A stretch of 64,000 bases of DNA, from NCBI RefSeq assembly GCF_004768465.1, contig NZ_SRMF01000008.1, forward strand, positions 85,747-149,746. The letters are read 5' to 3'. This document shows positions 35,416 through 46,441 of the stretch, piece by piece. The position numbers were made by a program, and so were the translations under genes. The notes under the pieces were generated by a model. The model ran no database searches and had not been told where the DNA came from. It saw nothing but the letters and a program-made list of their open reading frames with translations. The stretch comes from Natronospirillum operosum (GTDB taxonomy: Bacteria; Pseudomonadota; Gammaproteobacteria; Pseudomonadales; Natronospirillaceae). Each line of letters opens with the position of its first letter. The stretch's first letter is position 1.

Positions 35416-37011
35416 ATGGCTGATCTGCTGATTGTCGTTGAACGACGCCAAGACTGGAAGTCTTTCTATCCTACCGACAATGTACTGACCTTTCAGGAAT
35501 ACCTGACTGAAGCGCGGGGTCCTCTGCCGCGGGGCACGCGCGTGCTCAACCTGTGTCGGGACTACAAGTACCTGTCCAACGGCTATTACTGTTCGCTGCT
35601 GGCGGAAGCTCGCGGCCACCGGGTCATGCCTTCAGTGCGCACGCTGAATGACCTGGGGCGCAAGGCCATCTATGGTCCTCGCATCGAGGAACTGGCGCCC
35701 ACCCTGAAGAAGCTGGAAGCACAGAGCACTGCGGACGGGCAGCGTGAGGTGGAGGTGGTTTTCCATTTCGGTACCTTCCCGGGGCCGGGGTTTGCCGGTG
35801 CCTCCCCCATGGCGGCCGCTGCCGAGTCTGCAGAGTCCGGTGCGGAGCCGGGCCCGGTGGCCGCTTCGGGGACCGGCCCGACACCACCTCTGGTGTCGCT
35901 GGCCCGCCAGCTGTTCGAGCAGTTCCCCTGCCCCATACTGCGCGTGACCTTCTCCACCTCGGGGCCCAGAGACCGACCGACTCCCTGGACCATCAGCAGC
36001 CTGCGGGCGGGGCGTCTGCACCGACTGACGGATCAGGAGGAAGACGAGTTTGCGCGTGCGCTGGATCATTTCAGTCGCCAGATCTGGCGCCAGCCGAAGT
36101 CCCGGCGCTCGGCCCGTTTTGAACTGGCCATGCTGGTCAACCCGGACGAGCAGATGCCACCGTCCGACGAGCGTGCTCTGAAGCGGTTCGTGAAGGCGGG
36201 GCGGAAGGTCGGGCTGGATGTGGAAATAATCCACAAGGGCGACTACGGCCGCCTGGCCGAGTTTGACGGCTTGTTCATTCGGGAAACCACGGGTATCGAC
36301 AACCACACCTATCGCTTTGCCAAGCGGGCCGAGTCCGAGGGCCTGGTGGTGATCGACGATGCCGAGTCGATACTGCGCTGTACCAACAAGGTGTATCTGG
36401 CCGATCTGCTGCAGAAGAATCGGGTACCGACTCCGGAAACGCGAATACTGAGTCGTGACAACCGCGAGGATCTGGCGGCGGCCGGCGCAGCCCTGGGCTT
36501 TCCGTTGGTACTGAAAATACCCGATGGCAGCTTTTCGCGTGGGGTGGTCAAGGTACAGGATGCCGCCAGCCTGGAACGGGAAGCCGCTGCCCTGTTCAAG
36601 CGCTCCGCCCTGCTGCTGGCGCAGGAATTCATGTACACCGATTATGACTGGCGCATCGGCGTGCTGGCCGGCAAACCCCTGTTTGCCTGTCAGTACTTCA
36701 TGTCCCGGGGCCACTGGCAGATTTACCAGCATGGGGCGGGCGGCCAGGTCGATTCGGGCGATTTCCGCACCATGCCGGTACATGAAGCACCCAAGGCCGT
36801 GGTGCAGGCTGCGGTCAGGGCGGCCGGTCTGATCGGCCAGAGTCTGTACGGGGTCGACGTCAAGCAGCAGGGCAAGCGAGCCGTGGTGATCGAAGTCAAT
36901 GACAACCCGAACATCGACGCCGGTGTGGAAGACGAGTTTCTGGGCGACGAACTCTACCAGCTCATCATGGAGGATTTCCTGCGGCGCATGGAGCTTCGGG
37001 GCCGTAAATAG
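35416..37011 (+). CDS. RimK-family ATP-grasp ligase with N-terminal RLAN domain
   Basis: A 531-residue protein. Residues 1-250 match the RLAN domain that precedes a subset of RimK-like ligases (LIVVERRQDWKSFYPTDNVL, LNLCRDYKYLSNGYYCSLLA). An Ala/Pro/Gly-rich insert (about 122-155) interrupts it. Residues 260-525 form an ATP-grasp fold: FIRETTGIDNHTYRFAKRAE, GFPLVLKIPDGSFSRGVVKV, LAQEFMYTDYDWRIGVLAG, and the metal site VVIEVNDNPNIDAGVED. RimK relatives add amino acids, often Glu, to protein or peptide ends. The product here is unknown. A strong GGGAGAAGACC precedes the ATG. Confidence 0.9.
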   Translation: MADLLIVVERRQDWKSFYPTDNVLTFQEYLTEARGPLPRGTRVLNLCRDYKYLSNGYYCSLLAEARGHRVMPSVRTLNDLGRKAIYGPRIEELAPTLKKLEAQSTADGQREVEVVFHFGTFPGPGFAGASPMAAAAESAESGAEPGPVAASGTGPTPPLVSLARQLFEQFPCPILRVTFSTSGPRDRPTPWTISSLRAGRLHRLTDQEEDEFARALDHFSRQIWRQPKSRRSARFELAMLVNPDEQMPPSDERALKRFVKAGRKVGLDVEIIHKGDYGRLAEFDGLFIRETTGIDNHTYRFAKRAESEGLVVIDDAESILRCTNKVYLADLLQKNRVPTPETRILSRDNREDLAAAGAALGFPLVLKIPDGSFSRGVVKVQDAASLEREAAALFKRSALLLAQEFMYTDYDWRIGVLAGKPLFACQYFMSRGHWQIYQHGAGGQVDSGDFRTMPVHEAPKAVVQAAVRAAGLIGQSLYGVDVKQQGKRAVVIEVNDNPNIDAGVEDEFLGDELYQLIMEDFLRRMELRGRK

Positions 37012-37035
37012 ACACAATCGGCAGAGGAGACGACT

Positions 37036-37860
37036 ATGGATGATCTGGTATCACGATGGAGCCTGACCGATCAAGTGCCGGTAGGGGGAGGGTCCATCAA
37101 TCAGGCCTTCGCGGCCCGGACTGCCGAGGGGGAACGAGTCTTCCTGAAGACCCACCCCCACCCCCCTCCCGGCTTCTTTGCCGCCGAGGCTGCAGGCCTG
37201 CAGGCATTGGCTCGCGCCGGGGCCCCGGTACCCGAGGTGCTGGATGTAGTGGACAGCGGACTGCTGCTGAGCCATATCGAAACGGGCAGTGCCGGGCCTC
37301 GCAGCATGGAAGCCCTGGGCGAGGTGCTGGCGGCCCTGCATGAGCAGCACGGGCCTCATTTCGGTTTCGAGGCCGACAACTACTGTGGCCTGTCAGTGCA
37401 GCACAATGCGGCCCATGACAACGGCCACGACTTTTTCATCAACTGCCGCCTGCTGCCACAGGGGCAGCGTGCCTTTGACGAAGGCCTGCTGACACGGCCC
37501 TGGATGCAGGCGCTGGAGCGCCTGTGCAGTCAACTGGGTGACCTGATACCGCAGCAGCCACCGTCGCTGATCCATGGTGATCTGTGGAGCGGTAATGTGC
37601 TGTTCGATGCACAGAGGCAGCCGGTACTGATCGACCCGGCCGTAAGCTGGAGCTGGGCCGAGGCCGATCTGGCCATGACCCGGCTCTTTGGCGGCTTCGG
37701 CCCGGAGCTGGACGCGGCCTATCAATCAATACGGCGGCTGGACCCCGGGCTGGAGGAGCGCATACCCCTGTACAACCTCTACCACTTGCTGAACCATCTG
37801 AACCTGTTCGGCGGTGGCTATCAGGCGGCGGTCACCCGGGTGCTGCAACCCTGGCGCTGA
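37036..37860 (+). CDS. Fructosamine kinase/YniA-family kinase
   Basis: A 274-residue APH-fold kinase. It has an N-terminal GGGSINQAF loop, VFLKTHPHP with the ATP Lys, the catalytic loop LIHGDLWSGNVLF and the metal loop LIDPAVSWSWAEADLAMTRL, all in the FN3K/YniA pattern. Family members phosphorylate ketosamines on glycated proteins or amino acids, allowing deglycation. It starts 24 bases after the RimK-like gene behind GAGGAGACG, so they are probably co-transcribed; whether they share a pathway is not known. Confidence 0.9.
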   Translation: MDDLVSRWSLTDQVPVGGGSINQAFAARTAEGERVFLKTHPHPPPGFFAAEAAGLQALARAGAPVPEVLDVVDSGLLLSHIETGSAGPRSMEALGEVLAALHEQHGPHFGFEADNYCGLSVQHNAAHDNGHDFFINCRLLPQGQRAFDEGLLTRPWMQALERLCSQLGDLIPQQPPSLIHGDLWSGNVLFDAQRQPVLIDPAVSWSWAEADLAMTRLFGGFGPELDAAYQSIRRLDPGLEERIPLYNLYHLLNHLNLFGGGYQAAVTRVLQPWR

Positions 37861-37886
37861 CCGCCCGGCAGGGGCCTGCACCCGCC

Positions 37887-39833
37887 TCAGTTGAGGCGGA
37901 AGCGGGCCACCAGGTTGCGCAGCTGCTCAGCCAGTTGGGAGAGGTTGTCGCCGGCCTCCACCGATTGGCTGACATTCTCTGTGGTCTGGGCGGCCACCTC
38001 ACTGATGCTGTGAATGCTCTTGTTGATATCGCGCGATACCGCGGTCTGCTCCTCAGTGGCACTGGCGATCTGCTGCGCGGTTTCATCGATCAGGTTGACT
38101 GCTTCCACAATACGCTCCAGCTGGGTGCCGACCTCTTCCGACCGCGTCACGCTTTCCTCGGACCGCTCGCGGCTGGTTTCCATGGCGGTGACCGCCCGTT
38201 CGGTGCCCTTTTGCAACTGCTCGATCATGGTCTGGATTTCGGTCGTGGACTCCTTGCTGCGACCGGCCAGCCCGCGCACCTCATCGGCCACCACGGCAAA
38301 GCCACGCCCGCTTTCGCCGGCCCTTGCCGCCTCGATGGCAGCATTCAGGGCCAGCAGATTGGTCTGCTCGGCAATGCCTTCGATCACTTCGACCACCTTG
38401 CCGATACGATCACTGTCTTCCTTCACGGTGTTGATCACCTGGGTGGTGTTTTCAATCTCCCTGGCCAGCTGATTGATGGCTTCAATCGAGGCCTGTACCA
38501 CCTGCCGCCCTGTGGCCGCCGACTCGGAAGCCGTGCGTGACGCATCGGCCGAGGACTGGGTGCTGGCCGCCACGTCTTCCAGCGTGGCGGTCATCTCGTT
38601 CATGGCGGTGGCGGAGCTGTTGATTTCCTGGGTCTGCTGTTCAACCCCTTCATTGGTTCGGGTGCTGATCTGGGCCAGTTCGGTTGAAGCCGACGCCACC
38701 TGCGCCGAATAGTCGCCGATGTCCGTCATCATGCCATGCAATCGCTGCTGCATACTATGCAGTGAGGCCAGCAGGCTGTCCTGGTCGCCCTTGCGCAACC
38801 GGATCTGTGCGGTCAGATCGCCATCGGCGACCTGGTGCACGATGGCGGCTGCGTATTCCGGGTCTCCGCCCAGCGTTTTCAGAATGGACCGCACCATCAG
38901 CAGACAGGCGCCGATCGAGGCGGCAATGACCAGCGCGGCCAGTATCGTCAGGAAGGCCAGCATCTGGCCCACTGCGGCCAGCGCCACAGACTGTTCGGTT
39001 TCCACCACCAGTGACCAGTCCAGCATGTCGATATAGGCACTGGCGCCCACGACACGAGTGCCGGCAGCATTGGTGTAGGTGCCGGCCTGATCGGTGCCGG
39101 CCTGGGCAGCCTGTGCAGCCTCGGTCTCCAGCGGGGAGTCGGTACTGCCAAAGGATGCTGCCGGCGTGACCGGCACCCCGTTGCCATCAAGCAGATAGAT
39201 CTCGGTGCCGGCCCCCCGATCCAGTGCCTCCAGGCGTTCCACCAGGGTATCGATCATGACCGCACCGCGCATGACGGACACAATCTCGTTGTCATAGACC
39301 GGAATGGCCACCGTGGACACGGTATTGCCGGTGGCCCGGGATACTACAGGTTGCGAGAAGGCCGGTGTCCCCGAGACGGCCTGCTGGAACCAGGCGCGGT
39401 CGTGTACATCAAAAGCATTGGCCTCGGATTCCGGCATGATTCTGGGGCTGCCTTCATTGAGGTCGACCCCGGCCATACCGATGCCATCGGCACCGACCAG
39501 GAAGATGGTGTCATAGAACAGGTCCTGTTCGGTAATGCGCAGCATCAGTTCGTTGACGCGATCCAGATCGGCATCGATCGACGCTTCCAGACTGGCCAGA
39601 AAACGCATTTCGTCCTGGCGTGCCTGCAGCCACTCGGTAAACGACTGGGCATTGTTCTGGGCCGTGGCTTCAACACTGGTAAGGGACTGTTCTACCTGGG
39701 CCTGTCGGTACTGGGAGAACAGAATGGAGGTCAGGATGAGTATGGCGCCCACGATCAGGGCGACCAGTAGGGTGGTCAGGCGAACGCCAAAGCTTAGTTT
39801 TTTCCATGTGGAATTGAGTGCGGAGTTTGTCAT
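37887..39833 (-). CDS. Methyl-accepting chemotaxis protein with periplasmic Cache domain
   Basis: A 648-residue transmembrane receptor. TM1 is near residues 17-40 ([20 protein letters not shown]) and a periplasmic dCache-like sensor fills about 41-285 ([20 protein letters not shown] is typical). TM2 is near 288-312, followed by HAMP ([20 protein letters not shown]) and a long cytoplasmic coiled coil. The hairpin tip is [20 protein letters not shown], followed by [18 protein letters not shown]. No C-terminal pentapeptide for CheR/CheB tethering is seen. The ligand cannot be read. It is a single leftward gene. Confidence 0.94.
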   Translation of the reverse strand: MTNSALNSTWKKLSFGVRLTTLLVALIVGAILILTSILFSQYRQAQVEQSLTSVEATAQNNAQSFTEWLQARQDEMRFLASLEASIDADLDRVNELMLRITEQDLFYDTIFLVGADGIGMAGVDLNEGSPRIMPESEANAFDVHDRAWFQQAVSGTPAFSQPVVSRATGNTVSTVAIPVYDNEIVSVMRGAVMIDTLVERLEALDRGAGTEIYLLDGNGVPVTPAASFGSTDSPLETEAAQAAQAGTDQAGTYTNAAGTRVVGASAYIDMLDWSLVVETEQSVALAAVGQMLAFLTILAALVIAASIGACLLMVRSILKTLGGDPEYAAAIVHQVADGDLTAQIRLRKGDQDSLLASLHSMQQRLHGMMTDIGDYSAQVASASTELAQISTRTNEGVEQQTQEINSSATAMNEMTATLEDVAASTQSSADASRTASESAATGRQVVQASIEAINQLAREIENTTQVINTVKEDSDRIGKVVEVIEGIAEQTNLLALNAAIEAARAGESGRGFAVVADEVRGLAGRSKESTTEIQTMIEQLQKGTERAVTAMETSRERSEESVTRSEEVGTQLERIVEAVNLIDETAQQIASATEEQTAVSRDINKSIHSISEVAAQTTENVSQSVEAGDNLSQLAEQLRNLVARFRLN

Positions 39834-40276
39834 GTGTCACCTGTCTTGACCCGAACAACTTCGGATCGGTCGGTACGGCTTGTACGGCCTTGTGAGACCG
39901 CTTGTAATTATCAAGCGTCCTTGCGGGTCAAAGAGCGACTCTCTGAACAGTTGTCGTCTGTTCTTGCAGTATCTGGATAGTCTTATATGCGAAAATACGC
40001 AAGTGATTTTAACATTGATCAGGACAGTCTGGGCTGTCCGCTCTGCACCAGTGCCCGGTGTCGCCTCTTAACACTCCCTTTGCACTGTACAAGGCTTGAA
40101 AACTGAGCCGGTTCGGGCAAAGCTGTCAGAGTTGAATATAATCAATACAAAGAGCCGGAAGCTGGGAGCCAGGCAAGAATGGCCACAGTATCCAATTAGA
40201 GGCCGGATTGCCCGAAGACTCATTCACGCTGTCAGCCCTGCCCCCGCCGGTGGCCGGGCCGTTGGAGGATTACTCG
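39834..40276. other. 443-bp intergenic region between the chemoreceptor and yejA
   Basis: The divergent transcripts of the chemoreceptor and the yej operon must start here. The region is more AT-rich than its surroundings. No supportable gene is seen. TATAAT stands at 40137-40142. Confidence 0.5.
40137..40142 (+). promoter_or_regulatory. Consensus -10 box, candidate yejABEF promoter
   Basis: A perfect TATAAT lies 134 bases before the yejA start. No good -35 hexamer is found at 16-18 bases upstream, so an activator may be needed or the match may be chance. Confidence 0.35.
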
Positions 40277-42130
40277 ATGTTCCACTCTGTCCGCCTGCCC
40301 GGCCACCAACTGGGAACAGGGTTGCTGGTCACCTGCCTGATGCTGTCTGCTGCGGCACTGGCACAGGCCACCGACAGCCCCGAGATGATTCGAACCCATG
40401 CCCTGTCCATACTGGGCGAGCCCAAATACGACGCGGACTTCGAACATTTCGACTATGTGAACCCGGACGCGCCGCAGGGCGGGCGCATTGTGTTTGCCGC
40501 CATCGGCACCTATGACAACTTCAATCGCTATGCCCAGCGCGGGCTGGCAGCCACTGGCAGCACGCTGTTCTATGACTCCCTGATGACCGCCAGCAGTGAC
40601 GAGATCCGCACCTACTATCCACTGGTGGCGCAGGAGCTGGAATACGCCAGTGACTATTCCGAGGTCACCTTTTTCCTCAATCCGGACGCCCGCCACCAGG
40701 ACGGTGAGCCCCTCACTGCTGCAGATATCGTGTTCACCTTCCACAAGTTCATGGACGAAGGCGTGCCCTTCGTGCGTTCCCAGTATGCTGCAGTAGCCGA
40801 TGTGGAAGCGCTGGATGACTATACCGTGCGCTATACCTTCCACCCGGATGAAGGCTCGCGGGACCTGATTCTCCGTATCGCCAACATGCCCATCCTACCG
40901 GAGCATTTCTGGGCCGAGCGGGATTTCTCCGAGCCGTTGAACGAGCCGCCGCTGGGCAGCGGCCCTTATCGGGTCAGCCGCTTTGCCATGGGCCAGCATG
41001 TCGAATACGAGCGGCTGGAGGACTACTGGGCCCGTGACCTGCCGGCCATGCGCGGCACCATGAATTTCGATTATCTGCGCTACGACTACTATCGCGACAC
41101 CACGGTGGCGCTGGAGGCCTTCAAGGCCGGCGAATACGACTTCCGCCAGGAAAACGTGGCCCGCCAGTGGGCCAACGACTATACCGGGCGCGCCTTTGAT
41201 CGCGGCGACATCGTCAAGGAAGAATTGCCACACAGCGTGCCGCAACCCATGCAGGCCTTTGTGTTCAATATCGAACGGGACCAGTTTCAGGACCACCGTG
41301 TGCGCCAGGCGCTGAACTATGCGCTCGATTTCGAGTGGATGAACCGCAACCTGTTCTTTGATCAGTACGAGCGTACCTTCAGCTATTTCCAGAATACCCC
41401 CTATATGGCCGAAGGTCTGCCTTCGGAGCAGGAACTGGAAATTCTGGAGCCGTTCCGTGACCAGTTGCCGGAGGCGGTGTTCTCGGAAGAGGCCTGGCGA
41501 CCCAATGTGACCGACGGCACCGGTCGTCTGCGGGCCGAGACACGGGAAGCCCTGGGCCTGTTGCAGGAAGCCGGCTGGGAACTGCGCGATCAGCGTCTGG
41601 TGCACAGTGAAACCGGTGAGCGTTTCCGTTTCGAGATGCTGCTGTCGAGCCCCACCTTCGAGCGGGTGGCGCTGAATATCCAGCGCAACGTCGAGCGCAT
41701 GGGCATTCGGATGGACATCCGCATCATTGATCCGTCGCAGTTTACCAACCGCCTGCGCGAGCGCGACTTCGACGTGATCGCCAACGGCTATGCGGCCAAC
41801 CCCTATCCCAGTGTGAGCATGCAGACTTCCTGGCATTCGGACTATATCGACTCCACCTGGAACACGGCCGGGGTCAGTGACCCAGTGATCGACGCCCTGA
41901 TCGAGGGCATCATTGCCCACCAGGGCGACGAAGACAGACTGCTGGCCTATGGCCATGCCTTCGATCGGGTGGCGCGCTGGAATTTCTATGTGATGCCCAA
42001 CTGGCACAGCAGCAGCTACATGGTGGCCTACTGGGACAAGTTTGATCGACCGGAGACCCGGCCGGACTTCGACCTCGGGGTCAGTACCTGGTGGTATGAT
42101 AACGATCGTGCAGCTCGTATCCGTCGCTGA
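40277..42130 (+). CDS. yejA: Peptide ABC transporter substrate-binding protein YejA
   Basis: A 617-residue family 5 (SBP_bac_5) extracellular solute-binding protein with a signal peptide of about 29 residues ([16 protein letters not shown]). Family segments are [57 protein letters not shown] and [27 protein letters not shown] before the ATG at 40277 decides the start. It binds oligopeptides in the periplasm for the downstream permease; in E. coli YejABEF also takes up microcin C. The operon continues with YejB 23 bases downstream. Confidence 0.95.
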   Translation: MFHSVRLPGHQLGTGLLVTCLMLSAAALAQATDSPEMIRTHALSILGEPKYDADFEHFDYVNPDAPQGGRIVFAAIGTYDNFNRYAQRGLAATGSTLFYDSLMTASSDEIRTYYPLVAQELEYASDYSEVTFFLNPDARHQDGEPLTAADIVFTFHKFMDEGVPFVRSQYAAVADVEALDDYTVRYTFHPDEGSRDLILRIANMPILPEHFWAERDFSEPLNEPPLGSGPYRVSRFAMGQHVEYERLEDYWARDLPAMRGTMNFDYLRYDYYRDTTVALEAFKAGEYDFRQENVARQWANDYTGRAFDRGDIVKEELPHSVPQPMQAFVFNIERDQFQDHRVRQALNYALDFEWMNRNLFFDQYERTFSYFQNTPYMAEGLPSEQELEILEPFRDQLPEAVFSEEAWRPNVTDGTGRLRAETREALGLLQEAGWELRDQRLVHSETGERFRFEMLLSSPTFERVALNIQRNVERMGIRMDIRIIDPSQFTNRLRERDFDVIANGYAANPYPSVSMQTSWHSDYIDSTWNTAGVSDPVIDALIEGIIAHQGDEDRLLAYGHAFDRVARWNFYVMPNWHSSSYMVAYWDKFDRPETRPDFDLGVSTWWYDNDRAARIRR

Positions 42131-42153
42131 CATCACCTGAGGGAGCTGAGCGC

Positions 42154-43248
42154 ATGGGCGCCTATGTAGTCCGCCGTCTGTTGCTGGTGATACCCACACT
42201 GCTGGCCATCATCACGCTGAACTTTGTGATCATCCAGGGGGCCCCCGGGGGGCCCGTCGATCAGGCCATTGCCAACATGATGGGCCAGGGCCAGGCACTG
42301 GACCGCATAACCGGAGCCGGTTCCGAGGTGATGGACTCGGGCGGCAGCTTCCGCGAGCGCGAAGAGCAGTCCGGTACCCGCGCCGGCCGCGGGCTGGACC
42401 CGGCCATCATTGCCGAAATCGAGGCCCGTTTCGGCTTTGACCGGCCTTTGCATGAACGCTACTTCCTGATGCTGCGGGACTACTTCACGTTCAACTTTGG
42501 TGACAGCCTGTTTCGCGGCCGTTCGGTACTGGAGCTGATCATTGAGCGCATGCCGGTTTCCATTTCTCTGGGGCTCTGGAGCACCCTGATCCTGTATCTG
42601 GTCTCCATACCGCTGGGCATTCGCAAGGCCATCAGGCACCACTCGAAGTTCGATGTCTGGACCAGCTGGGTGGTGGTCATCGGCAATGCCATCCCGGGTT
42701 TTCTGTTTGCCATTCTGCTGATCATCCTGTTTGCCGGTGGCAACTACTTCAACTGGTTCCCGCTGCGTGGGCTGGTGTCGCAGAACTTTGACGAGCTGCT
42801 GTGGTATCAGAAGATACTCGACTATTTCTGGCACCTGACGCTGCCCATTCTGGCCATCGTGATCGGCGGTTTCGCCACCCTGACCATGCTGACCAAGAAC
42901 TCCTTTCTGGACGAGATCAGCAAGCAGTATGTGATCACGGCCCGGGCCAAGGGCGCGACCGAAAAGCGCATTCTGTACAAGCATGTGTTCCGCAACGGCA
43001 TGCTGATCATCATTGCCGGCTTCCCGGCGGCCTTTATCGGCATGTTCTTTACCGGTGCGCTGCTGATCGAGGTGATCTTCTCGCTGGAAGGACTGGGTCT
43101 GCTGGGCTTCGAGGCCACCCTGCAGCGTGATTTCACCGTCATGTTTGCTACCCTGTACATGTTCAGCCTGCTCGGGCTGCTGCTCGGCATCCTGAACGAT
43201 GTGGCCTACACCTGGGTCGATCCGCGCATAGATTTCGAGGCGCGCTGA
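42154..43248 (+). CDS. yejB: Peptide ABC transporter permease YejB
   Basis: A 364-residue permease with an N-terminal helix ([20 protein letters not shown]), a long periplasmic loop rich in Gly/Arg (about 50-90), and the BPD_transp_1 domain. The EAA loop is [20 protein letters not shown]. The loop QAPGGPVD-like segment [14 protein letters not shown] is typical of YejB. The stop overlaps the YejE start by one base. Confidence 0.95.
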   Translation: MGAYVVRRLLLVIPTLLAIITLNFVIIQGAPGGPVDQAIANMMGQGQALDRITGAGSEVMDSGGSFREREEQSGTRAGRGLDPAIIAEIEARFGFDRPLHERYFLMLRDYFTFNFGDSLFRGRSVLELIIERMPVSISLGLWSTLILYLVSIPLGIRKAIRHHSKFDVWTSWVVVIGNAIPGFLFAILLIILFAGGNYFNWFPLRGLVSQNFDELLWYQKILDYFWHLTLPILAIVIGGFATLTMLTKNSFLDEISKQYVITARAKGATEKRILYKHVFRNGMLIIIAGFPAAFIGMFFTGALLIEVIFSLEGLGLLGFEATLQRDFTVMFATLYMFSLLGLLLGILNDVAYTWVDPRIDFEAR

Positions 43249-44278
43249 TGGTCGTACTCAAGCTTAACCCCATCAACCGTCAGCGCTGGCAGCGTTTTCG
43301 CAACAACCGCCGGGCGTTCTGGAGCCTGTGGCTGTTCAGCGGCCTGTTTCTGCTCAGCCTGATGGCCGAGTTCATTGCCAATGAACGGCCCATCATCGCC
43401 TACCATGACAACACCTGGTATGCGCCGGTCTTTTTCAACTATTCGGAGTTGGCGTTCGGCGGCGACTTTGATGTGCCGGCAGACTATACCGACCCCTTCA
43501 TTCAGGATCTGATCAACGAGGACGGCTGGATGCTGTGGCCGCCGGTCCGGTTCAGCTATCGCAGCATCCACTATGATCTGCCGTCGCCGGCACCCAGCCC
43601 GCCCAGTACCGAAAACTGGCTGGGCACGGACGATCAGGGTCGTGATGTGGTGGCACGCCTGCTCTATGGCACTCGCATATCCATTCTGTTCGGCTTCACG
43701 CTGACCATACTTACCTCCGTCGTCGGTGTGGCCGTCGGGGCCATGATGGGCTTCTTCGGCGGCAAGCTGGACCTGTTCGGGCAACGGGTGCTGGAAGTCT
43801 GGTCCAGTCTGCCGACCCTGTTCATTCTGATCATCATCTCGAGCATGGTGCAGCCCACCTTCTGGATCCTGATGGGCATCATGCTGTTGTTCGGCTGGAT
43901 GGGGCTGGTCAGCCTGGTGCGCGCCGAGAGTCTGCGTGCGCGCAACTTCGAATATGTGCAGGCCGCCCGGGCCATGGGGTTGGGCAACACGGCCATCATC
44001 TTCCGGCATGTGCTGCCCAATGCCATGGTGGCCACCATCACCTTCCTGCCGTTTATTCTGGCGGGTTCGGTGACTACCCTGACCGGGCTGGATTTCCTCG
44101 GTTTCGGTCTGCCCCCCGGCTCACCGTCGCTGGGCGAGATGATCAACCAGGGCAAGAACAATGTGCGCGCGCCCTGGATCGGCCTGTCGGTGTTCTTCAT
44201 GCTGTCGCTGATCCTGGTGCTGCTGGTGTTTATCGGTGAAGGCGTGCGCGATGCGCTGGACCCCAGGAGGACCCGCTG

Positions 44279-44279
<1 letters not shown>
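43248..44279 (+). CDS. yejE: Peptide ABC transporter permease YejE
   Basis: A 343-residue permease. It has an N-terminal helix (FWSLWLFSGLFLLSLMAEFI), a periplasmic domain with NWLGTDDQGRDVVARLLYGT (the GTDxxGRDxxSR hallmark of OppC-like permeases) and the EAA loop YVQAARAMGLGNTAIIFRHV. It pairs with YejB to form the channel. It overlaps both flanking genes by one base (TGATG). Confidence 0.95.
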
Positions 44280-45913
<1,634 letters not shown>

Positions 45914-45944
45914 CGCTGCACCTGCCCTGTAGCGAGGCACGCAA

Positions 45945-45984
45945 GTGCCGATTGTGCAGGTGGCACCATATCATCCCGTCGCCG
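45945..45984 (+). repeat. Diverged fragment of the ileS-flanking repeat
   Basis: About 40 bases here resemble the left interior of the repeat at 46030-46070 (shared blocks CCGAT, TGCAGG, TGGCACCA), roughly three quarters identical. It is a partial third copy in the same orientation. A small hairpin GGCAC-GCAA-GTGCC (45936-45949) overlaps its left edge. Confidence 0.55.
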
Positions 45985-46014
45985 AAACTACCGGCCCTTG
46001 CGCACTCGGCTTTA

Positions 46015-46192
46015 GCCGCCGTGGTCGGGGTACCGATAATGCAGGTTGGCACCACGCGATCCTGCCGCCGGGGAGTGGGTAGCGGGTGAACAGACCGTCG
46101 ACGCACAGGGATGTGCGGAGTCGAGCTGTCATGGACGACGTTTTTTGCGTGTCTGATCACCCGCTACCCCGACCACGGCGGCATGGCTATAT
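46015..46192 (+). repeat. Palindromic repeat element, copy 1 (upstream of ileS)
   Basis: Perfect 18-base terminal inverted repeats, GCCGCCGTGGTCGGGGTA (46015-46032) and its complement (46165-46182), enclose a core. Inside is a second long stem: GGGTAGCGGGTGAACAGAC near 46077-46095 pairs with GTCTGATCACCCGCTACCC near 46151-46169, with one mismatch. A central hairpin lies at 46096-46123. The right stem arm overlaps the right terminal repeat, so the two foldings compete. It is non-coding and has no transposase. A second copy lies after ileS in the same orientation; similarity runs about 10 bases beyond the right end. It resembles a MITE or large REP-type element. Confidence 0.85.
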
Positions 46193-46231
46193 TTGCTGCT
46201 CTTACATTGGTTGCTGACGAGCCACAGCCAC

Positions 46232-46260
46232 TTGACTTTACGTCGCAAATCACCAATTCT
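46232..46260 (+). promoter_or_regulatory. Weak promoter candidate for the ileS leader
   Basis: TTGACT (46232-46237) is followed after 17 bases by AATTCT (46255-46260). If used, transcription would start almost at the leader ATG. The -10 match is poor and the true promoter may lie further upstream, nearer the repeat (TATATT at 46188-46193 is another isolated -10-like hexamer). Confidence 0.25.
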
Positions 46261-46267
46261 GCAAAGT

Positions 46268-46336
46268 ATGAGACGTCACGCCGCTTACGCCACCATTATA
46301 TCCATTATCCAGCACGACAGTGGTGGGTCGGATTAG
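46268..46336 (+). CDS. Isoleucine-rich leader peptide of ileS
   Basis: A 22-codon ORF (ATG to TAG) lies 105 bases before ileS. Codons 10-14 (46295-46309) read ATT ATA TCC ATT ATC, that is Ile-Ile-Ser-Ile-Ile, the kind of run that stalls ribosomes when charged tRNA-Ile is low. Its second half overlaps the first strands of the alternative RNA stems described in the next entry. No strong ribosome binding site precedes the ATG; an in-frame TTG at 46232 could give a longer peptide. The control logic is inferred from arrangement, but gene, codon run and RNA strands are all in the order known for his, leu, thr, ilv and pheST leaders. Confidence 0.75.
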   Translation: MRRHAAYATIISIIQHDSGGSD

Positions 46337-46388
46337 CGCGTGCTTGTCGCAATAATTTGAAAACCCGCCACCAGGCGGGTTTTTTTTG
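46290..46388 (+). promoter_or_regulatory. Transcription attenuator before ileS
   Basis: Four strands can pair alternately. 1:2 = CCACCATT (46290-46297) with AGTGGTGG (46319-46326). 2:3 = GTGGTGGGT (46320-46328) with ACCCGCCAC (46363-46371), 9 pairs with one G-U, the antiterminator. 3:4 = ACCCGCC (46363-46369), loop ACCA, GGCGGGT (46374-46380), followed by eight T (46380-46387), the terminator; flanking A's lengthen the stem. A ribosome stalled on the Ile codons would cover strand 1, free strand 2 to hold strand 3, and let RNA polymerase reach ileS. A ribosome finishing at the TAG (46334) would cover strand 2 and let the terminator form. Confidence 0.78.
46361..46387 (+). terminator. Rho-independent terminator in the ileS leader
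   Basis: AAACCCGCC-ACCA-GGCGGGTTT stem with an eight-T run, 54 bases before the ileS ATG on the same strand. A terminator placed just before a gene it would silence implies conditional read-through. Confidence 0.93.
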
Positions 46389-46441
46389 TGCCAGAGAAAA
46401 GGTTCACGGGCTGAATCTGCAGAAAACAGGAGATAGATTCC

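Noticed and set aside
39834..40080. Sigma-28 flagellar promoter for the chemoreceptor
   Set aside because: A TAAA and a GCATATAA-like block occur on the minus strand but are spaced about 2 bases too far apart and match the consensus poorly.
46190..46440. T-box riboswitch controlling ileS
   Set aside because: No T-box consensus or specifier-loop hairpin is seen, and the leader has a translated Ile run with alternative stems, which suits ribosome-mediated attenuation.
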